A DNA stretch of 64,000 nucleotides from a virus. Location of the stretch: positions 92,134-156,133 of IMG/VR virus record IMGVR_UViG_3300045971_000438. One strand, 5' to 3'. Below, piece after piece: positions 1 to 8,529 of this stretch. The translations under genes were made by a program, and so were the position numbers. The notes under the pieces are model-generated. The model ran no database searches and was not told the DNA's origin. It worked only from the letters and a program-made list of their open reading frames with translations. Every line of letters begins with the position of its first letter. Positions within the stretch are counted from its first letter, which is position 1.

Positions 1-2
1 CT

Positions 3-797
3 TGTATAAATCTTAATGATGGTATTTTACAAGAAGCTTGGAATCTTAATAATGATTTTTTAAGATTGTGTGGTGTGGGATTAACAGGAATAGCTAAACG
101 TCCTGATTTACAATGCTACGATTATACGGATCTTAAAAGAACTGCTACGTATGGTGCCTATGGTATGGCTGATGAATTAGATATGCCTAGACCAAAGAAC
201 GTTACTGTTGTAAAACCTTCTGGCAGCACGTCAAAAGTCATGGATACTACTGAAGGCATACATAAACCATTAGGTAAATATATCTTTAATAACGTCCAAT
301 TTAGTAAGCATGATCCATTGGTAAAACTGTTGCAAGATGCGGGTTACAATGTTTTTAATCATCCTATTGATGAAACAGGGGTTTTAGTTACATTTCCAGT
401 GAAATGGGAAGGCGTTAAATTCAGTATTGTCGATGGTAAAGAAGTTAATCTTGACAGTGCTGTTATGCAGTTAGACAAGTATAAAATGTTGCAAGATCAT
501 TGGTGTCAACAAAATACATCTTGTACCATATCTTATGACCCCACAGAAGTTCCCGATATTATAGACTGGATGCTTTACAATTGGGATTCTTATGTTGGAG
601 TTTCGTTTTTGTATAGAAATGATCCTACTAAGAATGCAAAAGATTTAGGTTACTTGTATTTACCACAAGAAGTTGTCACTAAAGAAGAATACGAAGACTA
701 TGTGGCTAATTTAAGTGAAATTGACATTGAAATGGGTAATTCTCTCTATGAATTACAGAACGAAGGGTGTTCTTCAGGGGCTTGTCCTATTAAGTAG
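3..797 (+). CDS. nrdJ: Adenosylcobalamin-dependent (class II) ribonucleotide reductase, C-terminal part
   Basis: The 5' end lies outside the window; the frame is open from the first complete codon. Class II reductases make deoxyribonucleotides using vitamin B12 and need no oxygen-dependent metallocofactor. The segment around KPSGSTSKVMDTTEGIHKPLG resembles the phosphate-binding loop and Gly-Ile-His region of monomeric class II enzymes. The protein ends in a CSSGAC motif, matching the C-terminal CX4C redox pair that re-reduces the active site in this family. It would supply dNTPs for phage replication in the cytoplasm. It is followed by a promoter, so the structural operon downstream is probably transcribed separately. 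Confidence 0.85.
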   Translation, partial: CINLNDGILQEAWNLNNDFLRLCGVGLTGIAKRPDLQCYDYTDLKRTATYGAYGMADELDMPRPKNVTVVKPSGSTSKVMDTTEGIHKPLGKYIFNNVQFSKHDPLVKLLQDAGYNVFNHPIDETGVLVTFPVKWEGVKFSIVDGKEVNLDSAVMQLDKYKMLQDHWCQQNTSCTISYDPTEVPDIIDWMLYNWDSYVGVSFLYRNDPTKNAKDLGYLYLPQEVVTKEEYEDYVANLSEIDIEMGNSLYELQNEGCSSGACPIK

Positions 798-799
798 TC

Positions 800-828
800 T
801 TGACAATCAATATTATTCTAATTATATT
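800..828 (+). promoter_or_regulatory. Sigma70-type promoter ahead of the packaging operon
   Basis: TTGACA at 800-805 and TATATT at 823-828 are separated by exactly 17 bases. They lie in the 63-base gap between the reductase stop and the next start codon. This is a near-consensus bacterial housekeeping promoter and would start the packaging/structural transcript. Confidence 0.7.
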
Positions 829-860
829 AACTATAAACTCCAATATTTTAGGATTAAAAG

Positions 861-1274
861 ATGAGTGAATTGATACGACAACGTTCCAAAAGTAGTGAGT
901 TAGATTTTAGTAAAAGTGCAGTTAATGCCTTTGAAAGGACTTACAGCGTGTTATTTGAGCAAGCATTGACCGAAGCTGATAGGTTACAAAGAATTAATGG
1001 TGCTATGACTGCTTTAGAACAAGAGTTATTAGATCCAGATCGTATTGCTCAAATGGACAACAGTCAGAAGTTGATGGTCTTTGATTTATTAACGCGAACG
1101 TCCAATACATCTATAAAGAATTTAATGGGTTTTGGTCAACTCTTTATGAATATTAAAACCGTTGTCAGTATATTGGAAAATACTAAGACTTCTACTATTA
1201 TAGAACAAATACAAGATGATGTATTAGATATAGAATTTACATCTGAAGACTATGAAGGGATAGATTTTAAATGA
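861..1274 (+). CDS. Hypothetical protein, 137 aa
   Basis: I do not recognise this protein. It is mostly helical and charged, without cysteines, membrane segments or a catalytic motif that I can see. An AGGA Shine-Dalgarno precedes the start, and the stop overlaps the next gene as ATGA, suggesting translational coupling. It is the first gene after the promoter at 800-828 and lies four genes ahead of the large terminase, so a role in packaging or its regulation is possible but only inferred from position. Confidence 0.7.
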   Translation: MSELIRQRSKSSELDFSKSAVNAFERTYSVLFEQALTEADRLQRINGAMTALEQELLDPDRIAQMDNSQKLMVFDLLTRTSNTSIKNLMGFGQLFMNIKTVVSILENTKTSTIIEQIQDDVLDIEFTSEDYEGIDFK

Positions 1275-1474
1275 ACACTAAAGTAAATCTTAAAAATATA
1301 GAAACAGTAGATGTCTCAGTTCTTAAAGATTTTGTCAAATCATCTTCTACTTCTAAACTTATTAATTTATATTCTGGATTGAATAAAGTTTCATCTCAGA
1401 GTACACAATTATGTCAAAAAAGAATTCAACAAGTTCTTTATCGTGTGAAGCCTTCCAATAGATTTTTAAAGTGA
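1271..1474 (+). CDS. Hypothetical small protein, 67 aa
   Basis: Starts within the ATGA overlap with the preceding gene. The product is small and basic at the C-terminus (several Lys/Arg in the last 25 residues), rich in Ser and Leu, with no recognisable domain. Tight coupling to both neighbours supports it being real. Function unknown; a small nucleic-acid-binding or assembly role would be a guess. Confidence 0.6.
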   Translation: MNTKVNLKNIETVDVSVLKDFVKSSSTSKLINLYSGLNKVSSQSTQLCQKRIQQVLYRVKPSNRFLK

Positions 1475-1481
1475 GATATTT

Positions 1482-1949
1482 ATGGCTGAAAATTTACCTT
1501 TAATAGAGAAATGCTTAGAATACTACTATAGATTAGGTCCAAATAGATCTCTTTTAACTTTAGAAGAAAAATCAAAAGTTCCTTTTGCAACGTTAAAAGA
1601 CTGGTGTGAAGGGTTTGGTTGGGATGAAAAGATTATTGAAAGGGATAAAGATCTTAATAGGCAATTGGAAGAATCTTATAGAAGCAAGACTATTCAAATA
1701 CGAAATAGACTGGTTGCCCAAATGGATGGTTTGATGAATGATATGGAGTCCTGTTCACTAGGACTTCCATTTGCGGTGACTTGTGTCGCAGATCTTAAGC
1801 AACTTTCTCAAGCCTACGAATCGTTAGTCCGGGCAAATATACTGGCTCAGACTAAGGCACAAGATTTATTAGGTTCAGACAAGTCACCTAAGACTTGGTC
1901 TGATTTGTTAGCACATGTTGAGGGCGATCGCCCAGAGGAGTTAGAATGA
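1482..1949 (+). CDS. Putative terminase small subunit / HTH DNA-binding protein, 155 aa
   Basis: Residues about 20-50 read as a helix-turn-helix (SLLTLEEKSKVPFATLKDWC, ending in a conserved-looking aromatic helix). A long charged helix and a short acidic tail follow. Size, an N-terminal HTH and a location just ahead of the large terminase fit small terminase subunits, which bind the packaging site and load TerL. The sequence is not close enough to a family I know to be certain. It ends in an ATGA overlap with the next gene and carries a HIP1-like palindrome near its 3' end. Confidence 0.5.
   Translation: MAENLPLIEKCLEYYYRLGPNRSLLTLEEKSKVPFATLKDWCEGFGWDEKIIERDKDLNRQLEESYRSKTIQIRNRLVAQMDGLMNDMESCSLGLPFAVTCVADLKQLSQAYESLVRANILAQTKAQDLLGSDKSPKTWSDLLAHVEGDRPEELE
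1922..1933. repeat. HIP1-type palindrome GGGCGATCGCCC
   Basis: A perfect 12-bp palindrome with the GCGATCGC core (1924-1931) in otherwise AT-rich DNA. This octamer is hugely over-represented in many cyanobacterial genomes (established knowledge). I noticed only this one copy. Confidence 0.8.
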
Positions 1950-2118
1950 AAAATCAAGAAGAAAATAAAGAAAAATTCTTTGAGGATTTAATTGAGTTAG
2001 CAGAGACTACGGGTGGAATGGAGATTTTGAGGAGATTGTACAATTCCTCGAATTTGTACATGAAGATTTGAACATACAACGACCATTCGCAAACTATTAT
2101 TTGGAACCTTATGAATAA
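1946..2118 (+). pseudogene. Frame-disrupted small gene (one-base deletion or sequencing error)
   Basis: The ATG at 1946 overlaps the upstream stop (ATGA) and opens a 41-residue frame ending at 2071. A second frame open from 1996 to the TAA at 2116-2118 has no start codon, yet encodes protein-like sequence (DYGWNGDFEEIVQFLEF and ending LEPYE). Joining the two near 1995, after the codons for EDLIEL, gives one continuous protein of about 57 residues. That needs a -1 shift, as if one A were missing after position 1996-1998. No slippery heptamer is visible there, so a deletion or assembly error is likelier than programmed shifting. Function unknown; short acidic phage proteins of this style commonly sit near packaging genes. 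Confidence 0.5.
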
Positions 2119-2163
2119 GATCATTTTTGAAAAACAAGATTCAGATGTTGAAGAAAATTAAGT

Positions 2164-2403
2164 ATGGCAGAAAGTTATATTGGGAAACCTTTAGAATTAT
2201 CTCCTGATAAAATAAGAGAGGTTGGAGCTGATAAGGTTGAAATTATTATAGTTCATAAATTTAGTGATGGATCTGAAGCTGAATTTAGAGGTTTATATAA
2301 AGAAGGAAGGCAGCAATATTATTCTACTGAAATAACAAATGCAAAATCTAGTGTTCATCGTAGTGATTCTAGAGTTGATGATTTGTTGAAAGATTTATAT
2401 TAG
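2164..2403 (+). CDS. Hypothetical small protein, 79 aa
   Basis: A small soluble protein with alternating hydrophobic strands (around KVEIIIVHKF) and an acidic C-terminal helix. No domain is recognised. The Shine-Dalgarno is weak and the start ATG follows an A-rich stretch. It lies 41 bases ahead of the large terminase in the same operon. The frame is well filled and codon use matches its neighbours, which supports expression. Function cannot be inferred. Confidence 0.6.
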   Translation: MAESYIGKPLELSPDKIREVGADKVEIIIVHKFSDGSEAEFRGLYKEGRQQYYSTEITNAKSSVHRSDSRVDDLLKDLY

Positions 2404-2444
2404 GTTAAATTTTATGAATAAGGTAATTATAGAAGTAAGAAGAA

Positions 2445-3965
2445 ATGGCTGAAACACCTGTAAGTTGGAAATCCAACTTAGTAGAGAAATCTAAGCAAGA
2501 TCCTGTTTGGTGGATAGAAAATGTTCTTGGCGTTACTTTATGGTCAAAACAAAGAGAAATTTGTGAGGCTATTCGTGATAATGAACGTGTAGCTGTTCCT
2601 TCAAGTTTTGGAACTGGTAAAACTTTTTTGGCAGCTTGTCTAGTATTGTGGTTTCTATATAATTTCAAACCTGCTCAAGTAGTTTCAACAGCACCCACAT
2701 TTCGTCAAGTCCGTGATTTGTTATGGGCTGAAATTCGTAATTTACATGCTAGAGCTAAAATGCCTTTGGGTGGTGAATGTCTACAACTCAGTATTAAGCT
2801 GAATGATGAACAATTTGCTGTGGGTTTTAGTACTGATTCAAATAACATGGATCTCTTTACAGGGTACCACTCACCTAACATGTTAGTAGTTTTTGACCAG
2901 GCAGCGGGTTTATCCACAACGTTTTGGGAAGCCGCTGAAGGTTTGCTAACCTCGGCCAACTGTAAGTGGCTCGCAATCTCAAATACCGCAATCGCAGACA
3001 GCGAGTTTGCAAATATATGTATCCCTGAAAGAAGTACACGCTTTGGTGACTGGAAGATTGTTAAAATATGTGCAGAGGAGTCACCTAACGTAGTTGCTAA
3101 GAGGAATGTGTTTCCTGGATTAATTTCCTACGATTGGGTTCAGAAAAGAAAAAAGGCGTGGGGTATAAACGATCCCTTATACCAGATCTTTATCTTAGCT
3201 GAATTTGTTTTATCAAGTGAGATGACTGTTATCCCAGGACACTTAATTCCCATAGCTTTTGAGAATGATGGTATTGAAGGCGATGATATTATTATCGGTC
3301 TTGATGTGGCGAGAGCGGGTCTTGATTCAACGGTTTGGGCTGCGGTCAGTGGTAGTGCTGCTTTGGAGATAAAACGCCATACAGGGAATGATTTGATGGT
3401 TGTAGTGGGTGAAACTATTGAGTATGTACGCTATTTAGAAGAGAAATACGGTAAACCTGTATCAAATATTAAGATAGATACTATTGGTGTAGGTGGCGGT
3501 GTTTATGACAGATTGGCAGAGCAAGATTTTCCATGTACGCCTATAAATAACTCAGAAGTCAAAGTAGTTTCGGATAAAGAACGCTATCTTAATGTCAGAG
3601 CAGAAATGGCTTGGCAGTTACGATATTTGTTCCAAAATTTTGCTATTGGTTTATTTAGACTAGTAGATATGGATGAGGAACTTGCTGATTATTTGAAAAC
3701 GGATTTACGTGTTCAAAAATATAAGATATCTTCGTCAGGAAAGATACAGCTTATATCTAAGGATGACATTAAAAAAGAACTAGGACGTTCTCCTGATTAC
3801 TGGGATTCCTTGGTAATGGCATTTTGTGATCCTGGTGGTGGGCCTCCTGATCTTGAATATATCAGTGGTAGACCTGAAAAGAAAGAAGAACGTGTCTTAA
3901 CAGATAAGGAGTGGAATAGTTTTCTTGGTATTGAGATTGATATTTTGGATTCAACCTTTAATTAG
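2445..3965 (+). CDS. terL: Terminase large subunit (ATPase-nuclease)
   Basis: TerL powers DNA translocation into the prohead and cuts the concatemer. The N-terminal ATPase carries Walker A PSSFGTGKT (about residues 52-60). The hydrophobic strand LVVFDQAAG (148-155) occupies the Walker B position, and WLAISN (175-180) looks like the coupling motif. The RNase H-like nuclease half follows with IIIGLDVARAG (Asp287), IKIDTIGVGGG (Asp345) and DYWDSLVMAF (Asp451/454) as the likely metal-binding acidic residues. Length (506 aa) is typical. The Walker B segment reads Asp-Gln where most TerL proteins have Asp-Glu. Portal, protease and capsid follow directly, as in HK97-type phages. Confidence 0.93.
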   Translation: MAETPVSWKSNLVEKSKQDPVWWIENVLGVTLWSKQREICEAIRDNERVAVPSSFGTGKTFLAACLVLWFLYNFKPAQVVSTAPTFRQVRDLLWAEIRNLHARAKMPLGGECLQLSIKLNDEQFAVGFSTDSNNMDLFTGYHSPNMLVVFDQAAGLSTTFWEAAEGLLTSANCKWLAISNTAIADSEFANICIPERSTRFGDWKIVKICAEESPNVVAKRNVFPGLISYDWVQKRKKAWGINDPLYQIFILAEFVLSSEMTVIPGHLIPIAFENDGIEGDDIIIGLDVARAGLDSTVWAAVSGSAALEIKRHTGNDLMVVVGETIEYVRYLEEKYGKPVSNIKIDTIGVGGGVYDRLAEQDFPCTPINNSEVKVVSDKERYLNVRAEMAWQLRYLFQNFAIGLFRLVDMDEELADYLKTDLRVQKYKISSSGKIQLISKDDIKKELGRSPDYWDSLVMAFCDPGGGPPDLEYISGRPEKKEERVLTDKEWNSFLGIEIDILDSTFN

Positions 3966-4042
3966 ATGGAAATAGGAAGTTGAGATACGATGATTAGTGA
4001 TATAATTTCAAGAATAGAAGTATTCTTTTTAGGAAATAAGAT

Positions 4043-5644
4043 ATGTCTTTAAATTCTCAACAACAATTTAGTTTCGTTGACTGGATGAATGAAGGTGGAC
4101 AAGCTAATATCCGAAACAATGTCTTATCCACATCGTATGAAAGAGTTTCATGGGTTTATGCCTGTATTAATACAATTGGAACGGTAGCATCCAGTGCTCC
4201 ATTAGCGTTTTATACTGATCCAACATGTTCAGAAAGATTTAGGCTTAAGGATGAGAAACATAATGTAGTAACATTGTTTAATCCTCCCAAGCCTCCTTTT
4301 ATTCCATCACTTAGAGAACTCATATTTAGAACTTTTGTCCATTTAGGTATTCAAGGTAGAGTTTTTTGGGTATTTGAAAAAAAGAATGGTAAGTATGCTG
4401 AAATTGACCTCAAAGGAAATCTCCGTTCAGTTCTAACTAATGGTAGTTATGGAAAACTTATGTATTGGGAAGAACACAATGCAATGGGTTCTTTTAAATG
4501 GCAACCTGAACAAGTATTACCTGTTGTTTATTATAATCCTAGAGATTTGGTAACTACAGATGTACCTGTAACAGGTTTATCACCATTGATGGCAGCTAGA
4601 CAAAGTTTAGATCAAGAGTTTAATATTAATGGGTGGAACACTTCGTTTTTTAAAACGGGTATGAAAACTCCATTATTATTGAAAGCTAAAGGAACTCTTT
4701 CAAAAGAACAAAAAGCTGATTTACGAAAAGAGATAGTTAATTATTACAGTGGTATTGATGGAGCACATGGAGCTTTAATTGTATCGGGTGGTATTGAAGT
4801 TACACCTTTATCTATTTCACAAAAAGATATAGATTTTATTGAAGGTAAGAAATTTAATAGAGAAGAAATAGCGTCTATTTATGGAGTTCCACCAGCATTA
4901 TTGGGACTTTTTGAATTTTCAAATTATTCCAACGCCAGAGAGCAACGTAAAATATTTTGGGAAAATACTTTATTGCCTAAAATGGCAATGATTTTAGATT
5001 TAGTTCAGATTAATATCTTAGATAGATATTTTCCTGGAATTTATGCTAAATGGGATACTTCTAATATTTATGGACTGAAACCCGATGCTTCAGATGTAGC
5101 TAATGCTGCAAAGGTTTATTATGAAATGGGTATAGGTGTTAAAGATTTGGCAACTCTTTTAAGATTACCAGAATTGGCTAATATTAAATTAGAAGATAGA
5201 ACTCCAAAACTTCCTAATATTCTTAATAGACCGACTCCTGGTGGCAATAATAACAAACCTATACCACAAGCCAATCGTCGTCCTAAACCTGGAAAACCTA
5301 TTGATAATCCTGGTGATCCATCAAATGTGCAAAATGCTCCTAAAAAAGATTTAGAAAAATTTTTTACAAATGTCTTGAGTAGATATACTAATTCTGCCAT
5401 TATGACCAAACAAAGGTCACCTAAATTAAATAAGAAATCTTGGTCAATGGAATTTATATCTATTGTTCAACCAGAATTAGAAAAATTTTGTGAAATTAAT
5501 AATTATTCTATTTCTATTGCTCTGGATAAATGTAATTGTTTTGTAACATTCTTATTAGATGGTAAAATTTCACTACAATCAGTTCAAAATGAGCCTAGTA
5601 AATTTGCAGGTGTTTTAGTTTCTTCCATAGTGAATAAACTCTAA
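4043..5644 (+). CDS. Portal protein (HK97-like family)
   Basis: Portal dodecamers form the unique vertex through which DNA enters and leaves, and bind TerL and the connector. N-terminal SWVYACINTIGTVASSAPL and the later block FNREEIASIYGVPPALLG with NYSNAREQRKIFWENTLLP are hallmark segments of this family. The stem/clip region ends near residue 390. A Pro/Asn-rich linker (about 395-430) and an extra C-terminal domain of about 100 residues follow, so the protein (533 aa) is longer than usual. An AGGA Shine-Dalgarno supports the start. It is placed correctly between TerL and the prohead protease. Confidence 0.93.
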   Translation: MSLNSQQQFSFVDWMNEGGQANIRNNVLSTSYERVSWVYACINTIGTVASSAPLAFYTDPTCSERFRLKDEKHNVVTLFNPPKPPFIPSLRELIFRTFVHLGIQGRVFWVFEKKNGKYAEIDLKGNLRSVLTNGSYGKLMYWEEHNAMGSFKWQPEQVLPVVYYNPRDLVTTDVPVTGLSPLMAARQSLDQEFNINGWNTSFFKTGMKTPLLLKAKGTLSKEQKADLRKEIVNYYSGIDGAHGALIVSGGIEVTPLSISQKDIDFIEGKKFNREEIASIYGVPPALLGLFEFSNYSNAREQRKIFWENTLLPKMAMILDLVQINILDRYFPGIYAKWDTSNIYGLKPDASDVANAAKVYYEMGIGVKDLATLLRLPELANIKLEDRTPKLPNILNRPTPGGNNNKPIPQANRRPKPGKPIDNPGDPSNVQNAPKKDLEKFFTNVLSRYTNSAIMTKQRSPKLNKKSWSMEFISIVQPELEKFCEINNYSISIALDKCNCFVTFLLDGKISLQSVQNEPSKFAGVLVSSIVNKL

Positions 5645-5674
5645 AGAATTTAAATCAAAAATGAGGTTTGTCCC

Positions 5675-7054
5675 ATGTCACAGTTAATTTTTTCACTAGA
5701 CAAAACTGTCACTGAGAAGGGCACTGTTGGAAGTAATATTTATAAAGCTATTGCATCTACAGCCGCTCTTGACCGTGACCGTGAGGTTTTAGTGCCCAAA
5801 GGTGCAGTTACTGATTCTTTTATGAAGAATCCTGTAATGTTAATGATCCATAACTACAAACAAGTTCCTATTGGTAAAGTTCTATCTATAGACATTACCA
5901 AAGATGCAGTATCTTTTTCTTTTACGTTTGCCGATACCGAGGATGGTAACGAATTGAAAGGTCTCTACGATACTGGATTCATGAACGCATTTAGTGTCGG
6001 TTTATATCCATTAAAATCAATGTGGATTGAAGATCAAACTCCAGATCAGTTTGAAATCACTAACACTGATGGAACTAAAGATACATTTGACTTAACCAAA
6101 TACAAGATTAAGCCTCAACGTGTTGTGTTATCATGGGAATTGCTAGAAATTAGTCCAGTTCCAGTACCTAGTAATCCAGAAGCTCTGCTAATTAGAGCCA
6201 AAGAAGACATTATCCGTAAAACAGTTGAAGGTCAACTCAGTAAGGCAGCGGGTCAACTTTTAGAATACAGAATTGACAAGCAAATTGAAACTATTAAATT
6301 TGCCTTTGATTCTGATTTGGAAAAACTCAGTTCTTTAAAGAGTTCTAATGTCATTGAATACGTTAAAACTCCTATTGATGTTGAAAAAAGTTGGGATGGA
6401 CTTAGAGCACAAGCTTCGTTAGCTAAATGGTCATCTTCTGATGAATCTGGAGAAAAAGATTTAATTAATTGGGGTGAATATGCTAGAGGATTTGCTTATG
6501 TCAATGTTGATAAAGCAGATAAATTATCTAGTTATAAATTTACCCACCATCATGTTATTGATAAAGAAGTAGTTGCTATTTTTAAAGGCGTAGCTAAATC
6601 TATGGCAAGTCTTTTGTCAAGTAAAGAAGTTTATGGTGATGATGCTAAAAGTATTTATGAACATTTGGCAGAACATTACAAAGATGCAGTAAAAGAGTGC
6701 CCACCTTTTGAAGATAATTATACTGAAGATCAGTTGAAAGCAATTGCTGATGGTTTAGATTGGACTGTTAAATCAGATCCAGAAAATGAATCTAATGAGG
6801 ATGATGCTTCTAAAGATCCTGTTGAATTAGTTTCAGATAAGAAATTAGATCAAATACTAGAAACATTAGTAGAATTTGATGAAGTAATTAGGTTGAGATT
6901 CACTCTAATGGCTGATACACTGGATGCAATTCACGGTGATGTTAAATCTTTAAGTACTTCTGAAGAAAAATCTGATGATGAAGATCCTGACACAAGTGAA
7001 AATGTTATTGAAGATCAGCTTAAATCTTTGACTGAATTTCTAAAACAACCTTAA
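5675..7054 (+). CDS. Prohead protease (S78 family) fused to a C-terminal scaffold-like domain
   Basis: Residues 1-170 match HK97-type prohead proteases, which process the capsid scaffold inside the procapsid. His59 in MLMIHNY, Ser107 in MNAFSVGLYP and the WELLEISPVPVPSNP block (Glu155 or Glu158) are the likely catalytic and fold-defining residues. The remaining 290 residues hold a charged helical segment, then a domain with KFTHHHV and YEHLAEHYKDA (about 265-350). This kind of domain recurs beside phage prohead proteases. A very acidic tail follows. The extension may act as a built-in scaffold (inference). The start has a GAGG Shine-Dalgarno, and the capsid gene follows 26 bases later. Confidence 0.9.
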   Translation: MSQLIFSLDKTVTEKGTVGSNIYKAIASTAALDRDREVLVPKGAVTDSFMKNPVMLMIHNYKQVPIGKVLSIDITKDAVSFSFTFADTEDGNELKGLYDTGFMNAFSVGLYPLKSMWIEDQTPDQFEITNTDGTKDTFDLTKYKIKPQRVVLSWELLEISPVPVPSNPEALLIRAKEDIIRKTVEGQLSKAAGQLLEYRIDKQIETIKFAFDSDLEKLSSLKSSNVIEYVKTPIDVEKSWDGLRAQASLAKWSSSDESGEKDLINWGEYARGFAYVNVDKADKLSSYKFTHHHVIDKEVVAIFKGVAKSMASLLSSKEVYGDDAKSIYEHLAEHYKDAVKECPPFEDNYTEDQLKAIADGLDWTVKSDPENESNEDDASKDPVELVSDKKLDQILETLVEFDEVIRLRFTLMADTLDAIHGDVKSLSTSEEKSDDEDPDTSENVIEDQLKSLTEFLKQP

Positions 7055-7080
7055 TTATTAATTGTATTGGAGTTAAAAAA

Positions 7081-8223
7081 ATGAGTGCTATGAATGTAGA
7101 AGTTTTTGGAGAATTCAGTGAAAGTGTAAAACTTGCTCTGTCTCAATTCAAAACTCAGACTGAAGAAATTACGTTGTTGAAAAGTTTGATCCAAGATTTG
7201 GAAAATAAACTTTTAGCAATTCCTGAAAAACAAATTATTACGTTACCTAATGGCAAAATAGGTTTCACCGACAAAACAGAAGCAAAACATTTTGTTGATT
7301 TATGCAAAGGTATTTTTCTACGAGACGGTGCGGCTGTTAAAGATTTAACAGAAGGTATTGATTCTGAAGGTGGATATTTGGTTCCTCTTGAAATTAGAAA
7401 TACTCTAATTATGATGTTGAACCAATATGGGGTGGCTCGTCCTGCTTGTACTGTCATTCCTATTGCTAGAGAAGAATTATCGATGCCAAAATTGGTAAAT
7501 GGCGTACAAGTATTCTGGATTGGTGAAGGTCAAACTATTCCACAAACTCAACCTTCATTCGGTGAATTCCGTATGCTGGTTAAGAAATTGGCGGCAATGG
7601 TTCCAGTAACCTCAGAATTATTGGCTGACAGCGTTATTCCAATTGCTAATTTATTGGCAACTCTGTTTGCTAATGCCTTGGCAAAAGAAGAAGATCGTGT
7701 AATTTTCACGGGTTCTACAATTGTGGGTGACCCGTTCAATGGTGTGTTTGGTGATCCAGGTGTTAATAGTTATGTGTTGCCAGCAACCAAGACCAAATTT
7801 ACTGACATTACTTCTGACATGTTGGCTGAGATTACATCAACATTGATTCCTGCTGCTGCGGATGGTGCTAAGTTCTATATGCACAGAACTATTTTGAACG
7901 TAGTTCGTACCTTGAAGAATTCGATTGGTGAATATATTTACTCACCTGACATTCAACCAGGTACTCCTGGAATGCTTTGGGGTTACCCCATTGTGTTGTC
8001 AGAAGTAATGCCTGCTATAGGGGCTTCTGGTGCAGGTAAACCTTTTATGATTTTTGGTAATATGGCTCATTACTATATTGGGGACAGGATGGCGTTATCT
8101 GTAGCACGTTCTGACCATGTTGGTTTTGCTCAAGACAAAGTATTTTTAAGAATCATTCAACGCGAAGCTCTGGCGGCTGCATTACCAGAAGCGTTTATTG
8201 TTATTAAGACGGCTGCTCAATAA
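7081..8223 (+). CDS. Major capsid protein, HK97 fold
   Basis: This protein builds the icosahedral head. Residues 1-75 are a helical, charged delta-domain-like segment expected to be removed by the protease encoded just upstream. The family landmark EGGYLVPLEI (about residues 97-106) follows. Later blocks SMPKLVNGVQVFWIGEGQTI, AMVPVTSELLADS and GMLWGYPIVLSEVMP are typical of the phage capsid family. Length (380 aa) is normal. The Shine-Dalgarno leader GGAGTTAAAAAA before the ATG is repeated almost exactly before the next gene, suggesting strong matched expression. Confidence 0.95.
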   Translation: MSAMNVEVFGEFSESVKLALSQFKTQTEEITLLKSLIQDLENKLLAIPEKQIITLPNGKIGFTDKTEAKHFVDLCKGIFLRDGAAVKDLTEGIDSEGGYLVPLEIRNTLIMMLNQYGVARPACTVIPIAREELSMPKLVNGVQVFWIGEGQTIPQTQPSFGEFRMLVKKLAAMVPVTSELLADSVIPIANLLATLFANALAKEEDRVIFTGSTIVGDPFNGVFGDPGVNSYVLPATKTKFTDITSDMLAEITSTLIPAAADGAKFYMHRTILNVVRTLKNSIGEYIYSPDIQPGTPGMLWGYPIVLSEVMPAIGASGAGKPFMIFGNMAHYYIGDRMALSVARSDHVGFAQDKVFLRIIQREALAAALPEAFIVIKTAAQ

Positions 8224-8235
8224 TGGAGTTAAAAA

Positions 8236-8529
8236 ATGAGTTTTTATCGGGTTATGTCTACTTTTGTGGACAATATAAATGGGCACCATTTTAGAGTAGG
8301 TCAGTTTATAGAAACAGACCAACAAAATTGGGTTGCACGATTTGGAGATATTTTGAAAAGAGAACAAATACTTCCTAATAATGTAGATATTTTTAAAGTG
8401 GACACTTCGTTAGAAGATTCGCCTGTTATTGAAAAAATAGTTACAGAGCAACCCAAAGTTGAGAAAGGTCTTACTAGAAAACCACTTCCTAATAAAGCCA
8501 TTTTGGGTGACACATCCGAGAACAAATAG
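8236..8529 (+). CDS. Hypothetical protein after the capsid gene, 97 aa
   Basis: Unrecognised. A compact N-terminal half with GHHFRVGQFIETD is followed by a Lys/Glu/Pro-rich tail that looks disordered. It shares the capsid gene's GGAGTTAAAAA leader and sits in the slot often occupied by head-fibre, decoration or connector-associated proteins. The stop directly abuts the next start codon. Position is the only functional hint. Confidence 0.7.
   Translation: MSFYRVMSTFVDNINGHHFRVGQFIETDQQNWVARFGDILKREQILPNNVDIFKVDTSLEDSPVIEKIVTEQPKVEKGLTRKPLPNKAILGDTSENK

Noticed and set aside
2111-2161. A 16-codon ORF starting MNKIIFEK, with a similar ATGAATAAG start again at 2414
   Set aside because: The first lies across the natural stop of the frame-disrupted gene (1946-2118), neither has a proper Shine-Dalgarno, and the second overlaps the terminase start after 12 codons.
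3990-4052. A 20-codon ORF overlapping the portal start
   Set aside because: No ribosome-binding site, very short, and it ends just inside the portal gene; likely chance in AT-rich DNA.
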